15,770 nucleotides of DNA from an uncultured Dysosmobacter sp. (lineage in GTDB: Bacteria; Bacillota; Clostridia; Oscillospirales; Oscillospiraceae). This document shows, in pieces, positions 7,507 through 13,868 of the stretch; position 1 is the first letter of the stretch; the number at the start of each line of letters is the position of its first letter. The notes under the pieces are model-generated. The model was not told where the DNA came from. It did not search any database and saw only the letters and a program-made list of their open reading frames with translations. The DNA lies in NCBI GenBank assembly GCA_934504065.1, contig CAKSVQ010000040.1, forward strand, positions 1 to 15,770, written 5' to 3'. The translations under genes were made by a program, and so were the position numbers.

Positions 7507-7535
7507 AATATAGCACCGGAAAAACACGCTGTCAA
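7507..7535 (-). promoter_or_regulatory. Strong sigma-A promoter of the metY leader
   Basis: On the - strand TTGACA (7535-7530, perfect) and TATATT (7512-7507, 5 of 6) are separated by exactly 17 bases. Transcription should begin near 7500. Confidence 0.85.
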
Positions 7536-7592
7536 GAGGAACGAGGGAAAATTTCCCGCTTTCCGGTGAAAGACGTACATCTGCACAGAAAG

Positions 7593-7619
7593 CGGAGAAA
7601 CCGCGCCCAAAAATCTCCG
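7593..7619. promoter_or_regulatory. Possible operator-like inverted repeat upstream of the cyclase operon
   Basis: CGGAGA (7593-7598) and TCTCCG (7614-7619) form 6-bp inverted arms with a 15-base spacer, between the two divergent promoters. A regulator site is possible; this may also be chance. Otherwise nothing is seen between 7536 and 7647. Confidence 0.2.
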
Positions 7620-7647
7620 TTATTTTGACGTTTTAAAGCGGCGCGTC

Positions 7648-7676
7648 TTGCAATACGCGGGAGATATTTGTATAAT
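7648..7676 (+). promoter_or_regulatory. Promoter of the cyclase-CMD-flavoenzyme operon
   Basis: TTGCAA (7648-7653) and consensus TATAAT (7671-7676) with a 17-base spacer. The transcript would start near 7683 and carry a leader of about 75 bases. The leader holds the inverted repeat AAAGATG (7708-7714)/CATCTTT (7723-7729), a possible RNA hairpin or operator, and the ribosome site AAAAGGAGG before ATG 7759. Confidence 0.75.
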
Positions 7677-7758
7677 GACTGCGTAAGCCGCAAGCGCTTA
7701 TACGAGGAAAGATGGTTGACCACATCTTTTGGATGATCGTTAAAAGGAGGATACGGTT

Positions 7759-8529
7759 ATGGCAAATTTGACTTTGTGGGAACAGCTCAAGGATTGGAAG
7801 TCTCCGAAATATAAATGGGTGGACCTGACCCATGAGCTCAGCCCGGAAACTCCCCATTGGTATGGCTTCAAGCCGCTGGAGGCCACGAAGCTGTTTGACT
7901 ATGCGGAGGGTACGCCGGACGACATGATGGCTCCCATGCGCTGCTTCCAGATCAGCGTGGCCAGCCAGTACGGCACCCATGTGGATGTGCCCCGCCACTT
8001 CTGGGGCAACGGCCGTCCCATGAACGAGATCAAGGTGCAGGAAATGGTGTATCCTCTGGTCGTGATCGACAAATCCAAGGAGTGCGCGGAAAACCCCGAC
8101 TTCATGATGAAGGTGGAAGACCTGCAGGCGTGGGAAGCCCAGTACGGCAAGATTCCCGAGGGCGCGTTCGTGGCCTTCCGTTCTGACTGGTACAAGAAGT
8201 CCAATCTGGACAATCCCGACGAAAACGGCCAGCCCCACTATCCCGGCTGGGATAAGGCCGCCATCCAGTGGCTGGTGGAAGAGCGCAACATCGGCGCCAT
8301 TGGCCATGAGCCTGCGGACACCGACCCCGCCACCGTCACCACCAAGGAGGGCGCGTATCCCTATCCCGGTGAGCAGTACATTCTGGAGGTCGACCGCATC
8401 CAGATCGAAGTCATGCGGAATCTGGATCAGGTGCCCCCGGTGGGTAGCGTCATCGTCTGCGCCTTCCCCAAGCTGAAAGACGGCGTGGGCTTCTCCGCCC
8501 GGTGCTTTGCCATCTGCCCGGCTGAATAA
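7759..8529 (+). CDS. Cyclase-family metal-dependent hydrolase (kynurenine formamidase/isatin hydrolase superfamily)
   Basis: A 256-residue cytoplasmic protein with the family core motif at residues 70-81, read here as QYGTHVDVPRHF. Known members use HxGTHxDxPxH to bind Zn or Mn and cleave amide or ester bonds in compounds such as N-formylkynurenine or isatin. Here the first His is Gln70, while His74, Asp76 and His80 remain. The opening WVDLTHELSPETPHWYG is also typical of the family. Ribosome site AAGGAGG lies about 9 bases before ATG 7759. It is the first gene of a three-gene operon, followed by a hairpin and the CMD gene 80 bases on. The family is secure; the substrate is unknown, and the name 'cyclase' should not be taken as its reaction. 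Confidence 0.85.
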   Translation: MANLTLWEQLKDWKSPKYKWVDLTHELSPETPHWYGFKPLEATKLFDYAEGTPDDMMAPMRCFQISVASQYGTHVDVPRHFWGNGRPMNEIKVQEMVYPLVVIDKSKECAENPDFMMKVEDLQAWEAQYGKIPEGAFVAFRSDWYKKSNLDNPDENGQPHYPGWDKAAIQWLVEERNIGAIGHEPADTDPATVTTKEGAYPYPGEQYILEVDRIQIEVMRNLDQVPPVGSVIVCAFPKLKDGVGFSARCFAICPAE

Positions 8530-8544
8530 CGTAAGACCCCATGG

Positions 8545-8569
8545 CGGGCACGGCCGGAAGCTGTGCCCG
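8545..8569 (+). other. Intercistronic hairpin between cyclase and CMD genes
   Basis: CGGGCACGGC (8545-8554) pairs with GCTGTGCCCG (8560-8569) over 10 bp with one G-T pair and a 5-base loop CGGAA. No T run follows, so it is more likely an mRNA-stability or processing element than a full terminator. Confidence 0.6.
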
Positions 8570-8609
8570 TCGATTTACACATATCATACGAAATTAGGAG
8601 GAATTGATC

Positions 8610-9224
8610 ATGGCATTGGAATTTGATGAACAGCTTTCCCGTCTGGAAAAACCCAGCCGCGATGAAATGACCAATAAGGAATACGAGGTCTTCAACCAGA
8701 ATGTGGAGGCCATGGAGAAGAACTGGGGCTTTATCAACAACCTGTTCAAGATCCTGCCGCTGAACGCTTCTCAGTACATTGGCTTTTTGAACTTCAAGGG
8801 TTCTTTGTTCAACCCCGAGACCTGCTATCTCACCAACGCCGACAAGGAGATGATCGGTGTGGTGGTCTCTTCGGTCAACTGCTGCTCTTACTGCCTGACC
8901 ACCCACGGCGATGCGCTGCGGGGCTATACCAAGAATCCCGTTCTGGTGGATAAGCTGAGCTATAACTACCGCTCTGCCAAGAGCATGCTGACGGAAAAGC
9001 AGTATGCCCTGTGCGAATATGCGTGGTACGTCACCAAGCACGCCGACGAGATCGACGCCGACCAGATCGAAAAGCTGCGGGCCGTGGGCTTTAACGACCA
9101 TGAGATTCTGGAGGCCGCCTTTGTGGCTGGATTCTTCAACTATACCAACCGCTGGGTCTCCACCATTGCCCCCATTGCAAACCCCGGCCACTTCAGCCAC
9201 AACCGCAATTTTGAAGAGAAGTAA
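8610..9224 (+). CDS. AhpD/carboxymuconolactone decarboxylase-like peroxidase-related protein
   Basis: A 204-residue helical protein. The AhpD-type redox motif is CSYCLTTH, with Cys92 and Cys95 two residues apart and His99 after them. An extra Cys91 precedes it, and Glu80 lies on the helix before. The second half (LTEKQYALCEYAW, then GFNDHEILEAAF and NYTNRW) matches the 'uncharacterised peroxidase-related enzyme' branch of the CMD superfamily. Known relatives reduce peroxides or relay electrons through the Cys pair. I chose ATG 8610 because TAGGAGG ends 8 bases before it; an upstream in-frame TTG at 8604 is too close to that site. It lies 80 bases after the cyclase gene and only 3 bases before the flavoenzyme gene. 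The substrate is unknown, and it may act on a product of its neighbours rather than on peroxide. Confidence 0.82.
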   Translation: MALEFDEQLSRLEKPSRDEMTNKEYEVFNQNVEAMEKNWGFINNLFKILPLNASQYIGFLNFKGSLFNPETCYLTNADKEMIGVVVSSVNCCSYCLTTHGDALRGYTKNPVLVDKLSYNYRSAKSMLTEKQYALCEYAWYVTKHADEIDADQIEKLRAVGFNDHEILEAAFVAGFFNYTNRWVSTIAPIANPGHFSHNRNFEEK

Positions 9225-9227
9225 GCC

Positions 9228-11177
9228 ATGGCATACGAAAAACTGTTTACCCCCGGCCGCATCGGCCCGCTGACCATCCGCAATCGAGCCGTCATGTCCC
9301 CCATGGGCACGGACTTTGCCGACACCAACGGCAACGCTACCCCCCGGCTCATCGCCTATTACGCGGAGCGGGCCAAGGGCGGCATCGGCCTGATCATCAA
9401 CGAGTATACCGGTGTGGACGATGTGGACTCCATCCCCACCCAGCACAACCTCCGCATGGCGCAGGACTATAACGTCAAGGCCGCCGAGGAGCTGACGGAG
9501 AGCGTGCATGTTTACGGCGCGAAGATATTCGCCCAGCTGCACCACGGCGGCGCCACCTCCAAAAGCGCTTTCACCGGGCGGCAGAACCTCAGCCCCAGCG
9601 GCATTCCCATGACACCCGCTGGGGAGGTGCCCCGGGCCATGACGCTGGAGGATATCAAGCGGGTGCAGGGCAAGTTTATTGCCGCCGCCGTCCGCTGCAA
9701 AAAGGCGGGGTATGATGGCGTGGAGCTCCATGCCGCCCACGGCTATCTGATGACCCAGTTCCTCAGCGAATATTACAACCACCGCACGGACGCTTACGGC
9801 GGCAGTCTGGAAAACCGCTGCCGATTTATCGACGAGGTCATTGCGGGCATCCGGGAAAAGCTGGGCAGTTATCCCATCTCCGTCCGCATCTGCGGCGATG
9901 AGATGACCAACGAGCCGGGTTTCTGGAACCTGCAGGGCGGTCTGGCCATTGCAAAGCATCTGGAGGCGCAGGGCATCGACTGCATCAACATTTCCAATGG
10001 CAGCGCGTGGAACGGAAACGCCAACTGCGAGCCGTTTTCCTATACGCCGGGCTGGAAGAAGCATGTGGCCAAGGCGTTCAAGGAAGCGCTCCACATCCCT
10101 GTCATTGCCACCAACACAGTGAAGGATCCGGATTTTGCTGAAGAGCTGCTGGAAGAGGGCGTCAGCGACTTTGTGGCGCTGGGCCGCAGTCAGTTTGCTG
10201 ACCCGGAATTTGTGAACAAGGCCAAGGCCGGGCATCCGGAAAAGATTCGCAAATGCATTGCCTGTATGTACTGCCGGGAGCGGCTGCTGGGCAATGCCAT
10301 GCCTGTGCAGTGTTCGCTGAATCCCCGACTGGGGCGGGAGTACCGCTACCGCTGGCAGGACCTGCAAAAAAACGGCAATGGCCGCAGCGCGGTGGTGGTC
10401 GGCGGCGGCCCCGGCGGACTGGAGTGTGCCATCATTCTGGCCAAGCGCGGCTTTGCGGTGACGCTGCTGGAAAAGGAGAGCAGACTGGGCGGCACGCTGA
10501 ACATCGCCAAGCTTCCGCCCTTTAAAGCGAATTTGCAGGGCGTGATCGATGTGCTGGAGCTGGAGGCCCGGGAAAATGGCGTGGACATCCGCCTGAACAC
10601 CGAAGCAACGCCTGCGCTGGTGAAGTCCATGGACCCCGCCGGAGTGTTTCTGGCAGTGGGTGCGCCACCGGTGGTGCCCAAGTCTATCCCCGGAGTGGAA
10701 AAGGCCGTGCTGGCGGAGGACGTGATCCTCGGCAAGGTTGCCTGCCGCGGTGACGTGGTGCTGGTGGGCACGGGCCTGACAGGTCTGGAATGCGCTGAAA
10801 TGGTGCAGGAGCAGGGCCATCGGCTGACCATGGTGGAGATGAACGACACGGTGGGCAAGGGGATCTATAACGTGGTGTTCAACGATATCATGAGCCGCAT
10901 CACCCCCCATGCGCCCAAAATCTTTACCGGGTGCCAGCTGACTGCCGTGACGGACAGCGGCGTGAAGGTGCGGGATGTGAAGACCGGAGAGGAGAAGGTC
11001 CTCGCCACCGGAACGGTCATTCTGGCATTGGGCACGCACAACCAGCTTCCGCTGGCGGCGGAATTCGAGGCCGCTGGCCTTCCCACGGTGCTGGTGGGCA
11101 GCGCGGAAACGCCGGGCCGCATCGCGGGGGCCGTCCGCGGCGGCTTTGAAAAGGCGTGGGCCTTTGAAGCGGAATAA
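9228..11177 (+). CDS. NADH:flavin oxidoreductase, old yellow enzyme/2,4-dienoyl-CoA reductase type (FMN, 4Fe-4S, FAD)
   Basis: A 649-residue, three-part enzyme. Residues 1-330 form an OYE-type FMN barrel (LFTPGRIGPLTIRNR start, HHGG near 105, HAAHGYLMTQFLSEYYN and YGGSLENR in the active-site region). Residues 343-362 hold four cysteines (343, 346, 349, 362) for a 4Fe-4S cluster. Residues 387-649 form a dinucleotide-binding half, with GGGPGGLE near 390-398 and a second GTGLTGLE near 510-518. This is the architecture of FadH, trimethylamine dehydrogenase, 2-enoate reductase and BaiCD/BaiH: hydride passes from NAD(P)H via FAD and Fe-S to FMN, which reduces a conjugated C=C. Length fits (640-680). 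ATG 9228 starts 3 bases after the previous stop, implying translational coupling. Class secure; substrate (enoate, steroid, flavonoid or other enone) unknown. Confidence 0.9.
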   Translation: MAYEKLFTPGRIGPLTIRNRAVMSPMGTDFADTNGNATPRLIAYYAERAKGGIGLIINEYTGVDDVDSIPTQHNLRMAQDYNVKAAEELTESVHVYGAKIFAQLHHGGATSKSAFTGRQNLSPSGIPMTPAGEVPRAMTLEDIKRVQGKFIAAAVRCKKAGYDGVELHAAHGYLMTQFLSEYYNHRTDAYGGSLENRCRFIDEVIAGIREKLGSYPISVRICGDEMTNEPGFWNLQGGLAIAKHLEAQGIDCINISNGSAWNGNANCEPFSYTPGWKKHVAKAFKEALHIPVIATNTVKDPDFAEELLEEGVSDFVALGRSQFADPEFVNKAKAGHPEKIRKCIACMYCRERLLGNAMPVQCSLNPRLGREYRYRWQDLQKNGNGRSAVVVGGGPGGLECAIILAKRGFAVTLLEKESRLGGTLNIAKLPPFKANLQGVIDVLELEARENGVDIRLNTEATPALVKSMDPAGVFLAVGAPPVVPKSIPGVEKAVLAEDVILGKVACRGDVVLVGTGLTGLECAEMVQEQGHRLTMVEMNDTVGKGIYNVVFNDIMSRITPHAPKIFTGCQLTAVTDSGVKVRDVKTGEEKVLATGTVILALGTHNQLPLAAEFEAAGLPTVLVGSAETPGRIAGAVRGGFEKAWAFEAE

Positions 11178-11199
11178 GTGTCTATACCTGTAAAATACG

Positions 11200-11245
11200 T
11201 ATCCCCGCCATGTCTGGGCATTTTTGCCCAGACATGGCGGGGATA
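11200..11245. other. Perfect 21-bp inverted repeat after the flavoenzyme operon
   Basis: Bases 11200-11220 pair without mismatch with 11225-11245 around a TTTT loop. No T run follows on either strand. Its position 22 bases after the stop suggests an operon-end hairpin (3' mRNA protection or U-less terminator), but it could be a dispersed repeat. Between 11246 and 11393 I see no gene, only a tandem 12-base repeat TGTGCGCTTTTT/TGTGCGCTTTGG at 11332-11355. Confidence 0.7.
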
Positions 11246-11393
11246 AGATGCTTGCGGATATAAAAAGAAGATCACAACAAAAGCTGTGGCGACCTCTGGC
11301 ACCAAGGGTTTTCTGTTCTCAATTTTCCGGCTGTGCGCTTTTTTGTGCGCTTTGGTCAGTTTTCTTGGGCTTTTAATTGGCGTTCAGGAAAAA

Positions 11394-11432
11394 GAAAAAG
11401 CCTTGAAAACACTGTGTTTTCAAGGCTTTTTC
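11394..11432. terminator. Terminator of tRNA-Ala, with a perfect long stem
   Basis: A perfect inverted repeat, 11394-11412 with 11414-11432, lies just 3' of the tRNA on its - strand. It forms a stem of up to 18 bp around a 3-base loop, flanked by T-rich ends on both sides. It can also stop + strand readthrough from the flavoenzyme operon. Confidence 0.85.
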
Positions 11433-11436
11433 TTTT

Positions 11437-11512
11437 TGGTGGAGATAAGCGGGATCGAACCGCTGACCTCTTGACTGCCAGTCAAGCGCTCTCCCAGCTG
11501 AGCTATACCCCC
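11437..11512 (-). tRNA. tRNA-Ala(GGC)
   Basis: A 76-base cloverleaf on the - strand with encoded CCA (11437-11439 complement). Seen: acceptor stem GGGGGTA with TATCTCC, containing the G3-U70 pair that marks alanine tRNAs; D arm AGCTCAGCTGGGAGAGC; anticodon stem CTTGA/TCAAG with loop CTGGCAG (anticodon GGC, reading GCC and GCU); T arm with GGTTCGATCC. It has its own promoter and terminator and stands alone. Confidence 0.97.
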
Positions 11513-11528
11513 GAACCGGAACAAAAAT

Positions 11529-11557
11529 ACTATAACAGAAACCTGTTAGCTTGTCAA
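11529..11557 (-). promoter_or_regulatory. Promoter of tRNA-Ala
   Basis: On the - strand TTGACA (11557-11552, perfect) and TATAGT (11534-11529, 5 of 6) with a 17-base spacer. The start would be near 11522, about 10 bases before the mature tRNA end. Confidence 0.85.
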
Positions 11558-11591
11558 CAAAAAACTGCAATTTTCTTCAGATTCTTTTTGG

Positions 11592-11624
11592 AAAAGCGGA
11601 TGTTCTGCTGAACTTCCGCTTTTC
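11592..11624. other. Hairpin between tRNA-Ala and gluQ
   Basis: AAAAGCGGA near 11592-11600 pairs with TCCGCTTTT near 11615-11623, and TTC/GAA pair inside. It sits just upstream of the gluQ promoter and behind the tRNA promoter. It may insulate the divergent units as a terminator-like structure. The T runs are short, so the function is uncertain. Confidence 0.45.
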
Positions 11625-11633
11625 TGCCGTTTC

Positions 11634-11662
11634 TTGACGGCGGTGGAGGGGGTGGGTATAAT
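11634..11662 (+). promoter_or_regulatory. Promoter of gluQ
   Basis: TTGACG (11634-11639, 5 of 6) and TATAAT (11657-11662, perfect) with a 17-base spacer. The start would be near 11669, so upstream GTG 11663 and ATG 11669 lie before or at +1, which favours ATG 11693 as the true start. Confidence 0.85.
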
Positions 11663-11692
11663 GTGAGTATGACGAAAGAGGAGGGCGGAAAG

Positions 11693-12628
11693 ATGACAAC
11701 GGGACGCTTCGCGCCTTCGCCCAGTGGACGCATCCATCTGGGCAATATTTTGTGCGCGCTGCTGGTTTGGCTCAGCGCGCGGCAGCAAGATGGACAGGTG
11801 GTGCTGCGGATCGAAGACCTGGATACCGCCCGCTGTCCCCGGCGTTATGCCGAGCAGATGGAGCGCGACCTCATCTGGCTGGGGCTTGACTGGGACGAGG
11901 GCCCCGGCGCGGACGGCGGGAACGGCCCGTATAAGCAGAGCCTGCGCACGGCGCTTTACCAGTCCGCATTGGAGCATTTGGAAGGGATGGGGCTGGTGTA
12001 TCCCTGCTTCTGCACCCGGGCGGAGCTGCACGCCGCCAGCGCTCCCCACCGGGAGGATGGGCAGGTGGTCTACGCCGGAACGTGCCGGAACCTTACGGTG
12101 GAGGAAGCTGCTCTGCGCAGCCGGACACGTCTGCCCGCTCTGCGGCTGCGGGTGCCGGACGAGGTGTGGGGCTTCACGGACGGGCACATGGGCAGCTATC
12201 AGGAAAATCTGGCATCAGATTGCGGCGATTTTCTGCTGCGGCGCTCCGATGGTATGTTTGCCTACCAGCTGGCTGTGGTGGTAGACGACGCGGCCATGGG
12301 CGTGACCGAGGTGGTTCGGGGCGCGGATTTGCTGGACTCCACGCCGCGCCAGCTTTATCTTTACAGCCTGCTGGGACTGACACCGCCTAGTTTTTACCAT
12401 TTCCCCCTGCTGCTGACAGCGCAGGGACGGCGGCTGAGCAAGCGGGACGCCGACGCGGGGCTGGACGCTTTAGAGCGTGCTTCTCCGGCAGAAATTTTGG
12501 GGAAACTGGCGTATCTTGCGGGGTTTAATCCATCGGCAAGCCCCAAAACGGCTCGGCAGCTGCTGCCAGACTTCGATTGGGATAAGGTGCCCCGGGCGGA
12601 CATCCGCATCCCGGAGGGGCTTTTTTAA
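11693..12628 (+). CDS. gluQ: Glutamyl-queuosine tRNA(Asp) synthetase
   Basis: A 311-residue class I synthetase paralog that lacks the anticodon-binding half of GluRS (GluRS is about 470-500). It activates glutamate and attaches it to queuosine in the anticodon of tRNA-Asp. Seen: GRFAPSPSGRIHLGN with the HIGH-like HLGN at 15-18, RIEDLDTAR, the zinc site CFC followed by Tyr and the TC of 'YAGTCR', GADLLDSTPRQ, and the KMSKS-like LSKRD at 248-252. The start ATG 11693 has GGAGGG seven bases before it and fits the promoter; the open frame extends to GTG 11663 but this is not preferred. It is a single-gene unit between the tRNA gene and a convergent terminator. Confidence 0.95.
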   Translation: MTTGRFAPSPSGRIHLGNILCALLVWLSARQQDGQVVLRIEDLDTARCPRRYAEQMERDLIWLGLDWDEGPGADGGNGPYKQSLRTALYQSALEHLEGMGLVYPCFCTRAELHAASAPHREDGQVVYAGTCRNLTVEEAALRSRTRLPALRLRVPDEVWGFTDGHMGSYQENLASDCGDFLLRRSDGMFAYQLAVVVDDAAMGVTEVVRGADLLDSTPRQLYLYSLLGLTPPSFYHFPLLLTAQGRRLSKRDADAGLDALERASPAEILGKLAYLAGFNPSASPKTARQLLPDFDWDKVPRADIRIPEGLF

Positions 12629-12638
12629 AGGGATACCG

Positions 12639-12694
12639 AAAAATGGTAAGCTGCCAAATCGTCTAAAAGATGATTTGACAGCTTACCATTTTTT
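12639..12694. terminator. Bidirectional terminator shared by gluQ and the CDF gene
   Basis: Arms 12639-12660 and 12672-12693 match over 22 bases with one mismatch, with T runs on both strands (12689-12694 on +). The stop codon of the CDF gene (12695-12693) lies inside the outer edge of the stem. Confidence 0.92.
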
Positions 12695-13856
12695 ATGTGT
12701 ATGACCGCTCCACCCGGACTACGGCATAATAGTGATCGTCCAGCGTGCGGACAGCGGTTTTGATCTTTTCCACGACCTCCTCATCGCTCAGACGGAAGTG
12801 ATACGGCACCACTGCGTCAAAGATGACGTTGGTGTGGGACGGGCCGGACACCATGCGGAAATCATGAATGCTGATCGCATCGTCGATGCAGTGCACCAGC
12901 GCAGCCACCCGGTCCCGTGTGGGGGCGGTGATCCCGTCATCAGTGACGATGGGGTCCATGTGGATCACGGCCTCGCAGCCCAGCTTTTCCCGCAGCTCGG
13001 ACTCGATATTGTCAATCTCGTCGTGCAGCTCCATCATGTTTCCCGAGGAAGAGACCTCCGCGTGAAGAGAGATCATCCTGCGGCCCGGGCCATAGTCATG
13101 GACGATCAGGTCATGAATGCCGATCACGGCGGTATGCGCCATAACAAGTGAGCGGATACGCTCCACAAACTCCGGCTGCGGCGGCGTTCCCAACAGGGGG
13201 TCGATGGTGTCTTTGGCTGCTTTCAGGCCGGACCAGAGGATGAATACCGCCACCAGAACGCCGCACCACCCGTCGATCATGACGCCTGTGAAGCGGCCTA
13301 CCAGCGTGGCCAGCAGCACTGCCGCAGTGGCCGCGCTGTCGCTGAGGGAATCGGACGCGGTGGCCAGCATGGCGGGAGCGTTCAACTGCCTGCCCAGCGT
13401 CCGGTTATAAAAGGACATATACAGCTTCACTGCAATGGACACGCACAAAATGGCGATGACCAGCAGGCCGGAGTCCACCGGGGTGGGACGGAATATCTTG
13501 CTGAGAGAGGATTTGCCCAGCTCCAGCCCCATCAGCAGGATCAGTACGGACACGGCCAGCCCGGAGAGATATTCGATCCGTCCGTGGCCAAAGGGGTGGT
13601 CGGAGTCCGGCTTCTGCCCCGCAAGCTGAAAGCCCAGCAGTGTGACAAAGGAGCTTCCGGCATCGGAGAGATTATTGAAGGCATCCGCTGTGATGGCGAT
13701 GGAGCCGGACAGCGTTCCGGCAAAGAACTTTCCGGCAAAGAGCAGGACGTTCAGAAAAATGCCTACTGCGCCGCAGAGCATCCCGTATCCTTTGCGCAGG
13801 GCGGCTTCGTCCCGCCCCTCCGGCCTGAGCAGCAGCCGGGCCAGCATGGTGATCAT
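12693..13856 (-). CDS. Cation diffusion facilitator family transporter, probable manganese-type efflux
   Basis: A 387-residue membrane exporter. Six membrane segments are expected between residues 25 and 215. The metal site reads Asn61-x3-Asp65 in TM2 (within ADAFNNLSD) and Asp169-x3-Asp173 in TM5 (within ASDSLSD). HPFGHGR at 87-93 is the family loop. Zinc CDFs generally have Asp/His pairs; an N-D/D-D set is typical of the Mn group, so Mn2+ efflux is the best guess. After the usual cytoplasmic domain (about 220-300) there is a further 85-residue region (HDFRMVSGPSHTNVIFD) resembling a second ferredoxin-like domain, common in clostridial members. ATG 13856 follows the stop of the zinc-ribbon gene by 12 bases, with GGGG about 8 bases upstream, suggesting translational coupling. 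The family is certain; the metal is inferred. Confidence 0.9.
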   Translation of the reverse strand: MITMLARLLLRPEGRDEAALRKGYGMLCGAVGIFLNVLLFAGKFFAGTLSGSIAITADAFNNLSDAGSSFVTLLGFQLAGQKPDSDHPFGHGRIEYLSGLAVSVLILLMGLELGKSSLSKIFRPTPVDSGLLVIAILCVSIAVKLYMSFYNRTLGRQLNAPAMLATASDSLSDSAATAAVLLATLVGRFTGVMIDGWCGVLVAVFILWSGLKAAKDTIDPLLGTPPQPEFVERIRSLVMAHTAVIGIHDLIVHDYGPGRRMISLHAEVSSSGNMMELHDEIDNIESELREKLGCEAVIHMDPIVTDDGITAPTRDRVAALVHCIDDAISIHDFRMVSGPSHTNVIFDAVVPYHFRLSDEEVVEKIKTAVRTLDDHYYAVVRVERSYT

Positions 13857-13868
13857 GGCTTTCGCCCC

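Noticed and set aside
7545..7557. Palindrome GGGAAAATTTCCC upstream of the metY promoter
   Set aside because: Short, AT-rich core and no matching partner sites; likely chance.
8427..11039. 870-codon open frame on the - strand opposite the flavoenzyme operon
   Set aside because: It mirrors the wobble positions of a well-supported operon; composition is unlike protein and no ribosome site or motif was seen.
11286..11611. Short + strand frames containing 'DRTADLLTASQALSQLSYTPE'
   Set aside because: This is the familiar false peptide made by translating the strand opposite a tRNA-Ala gene.
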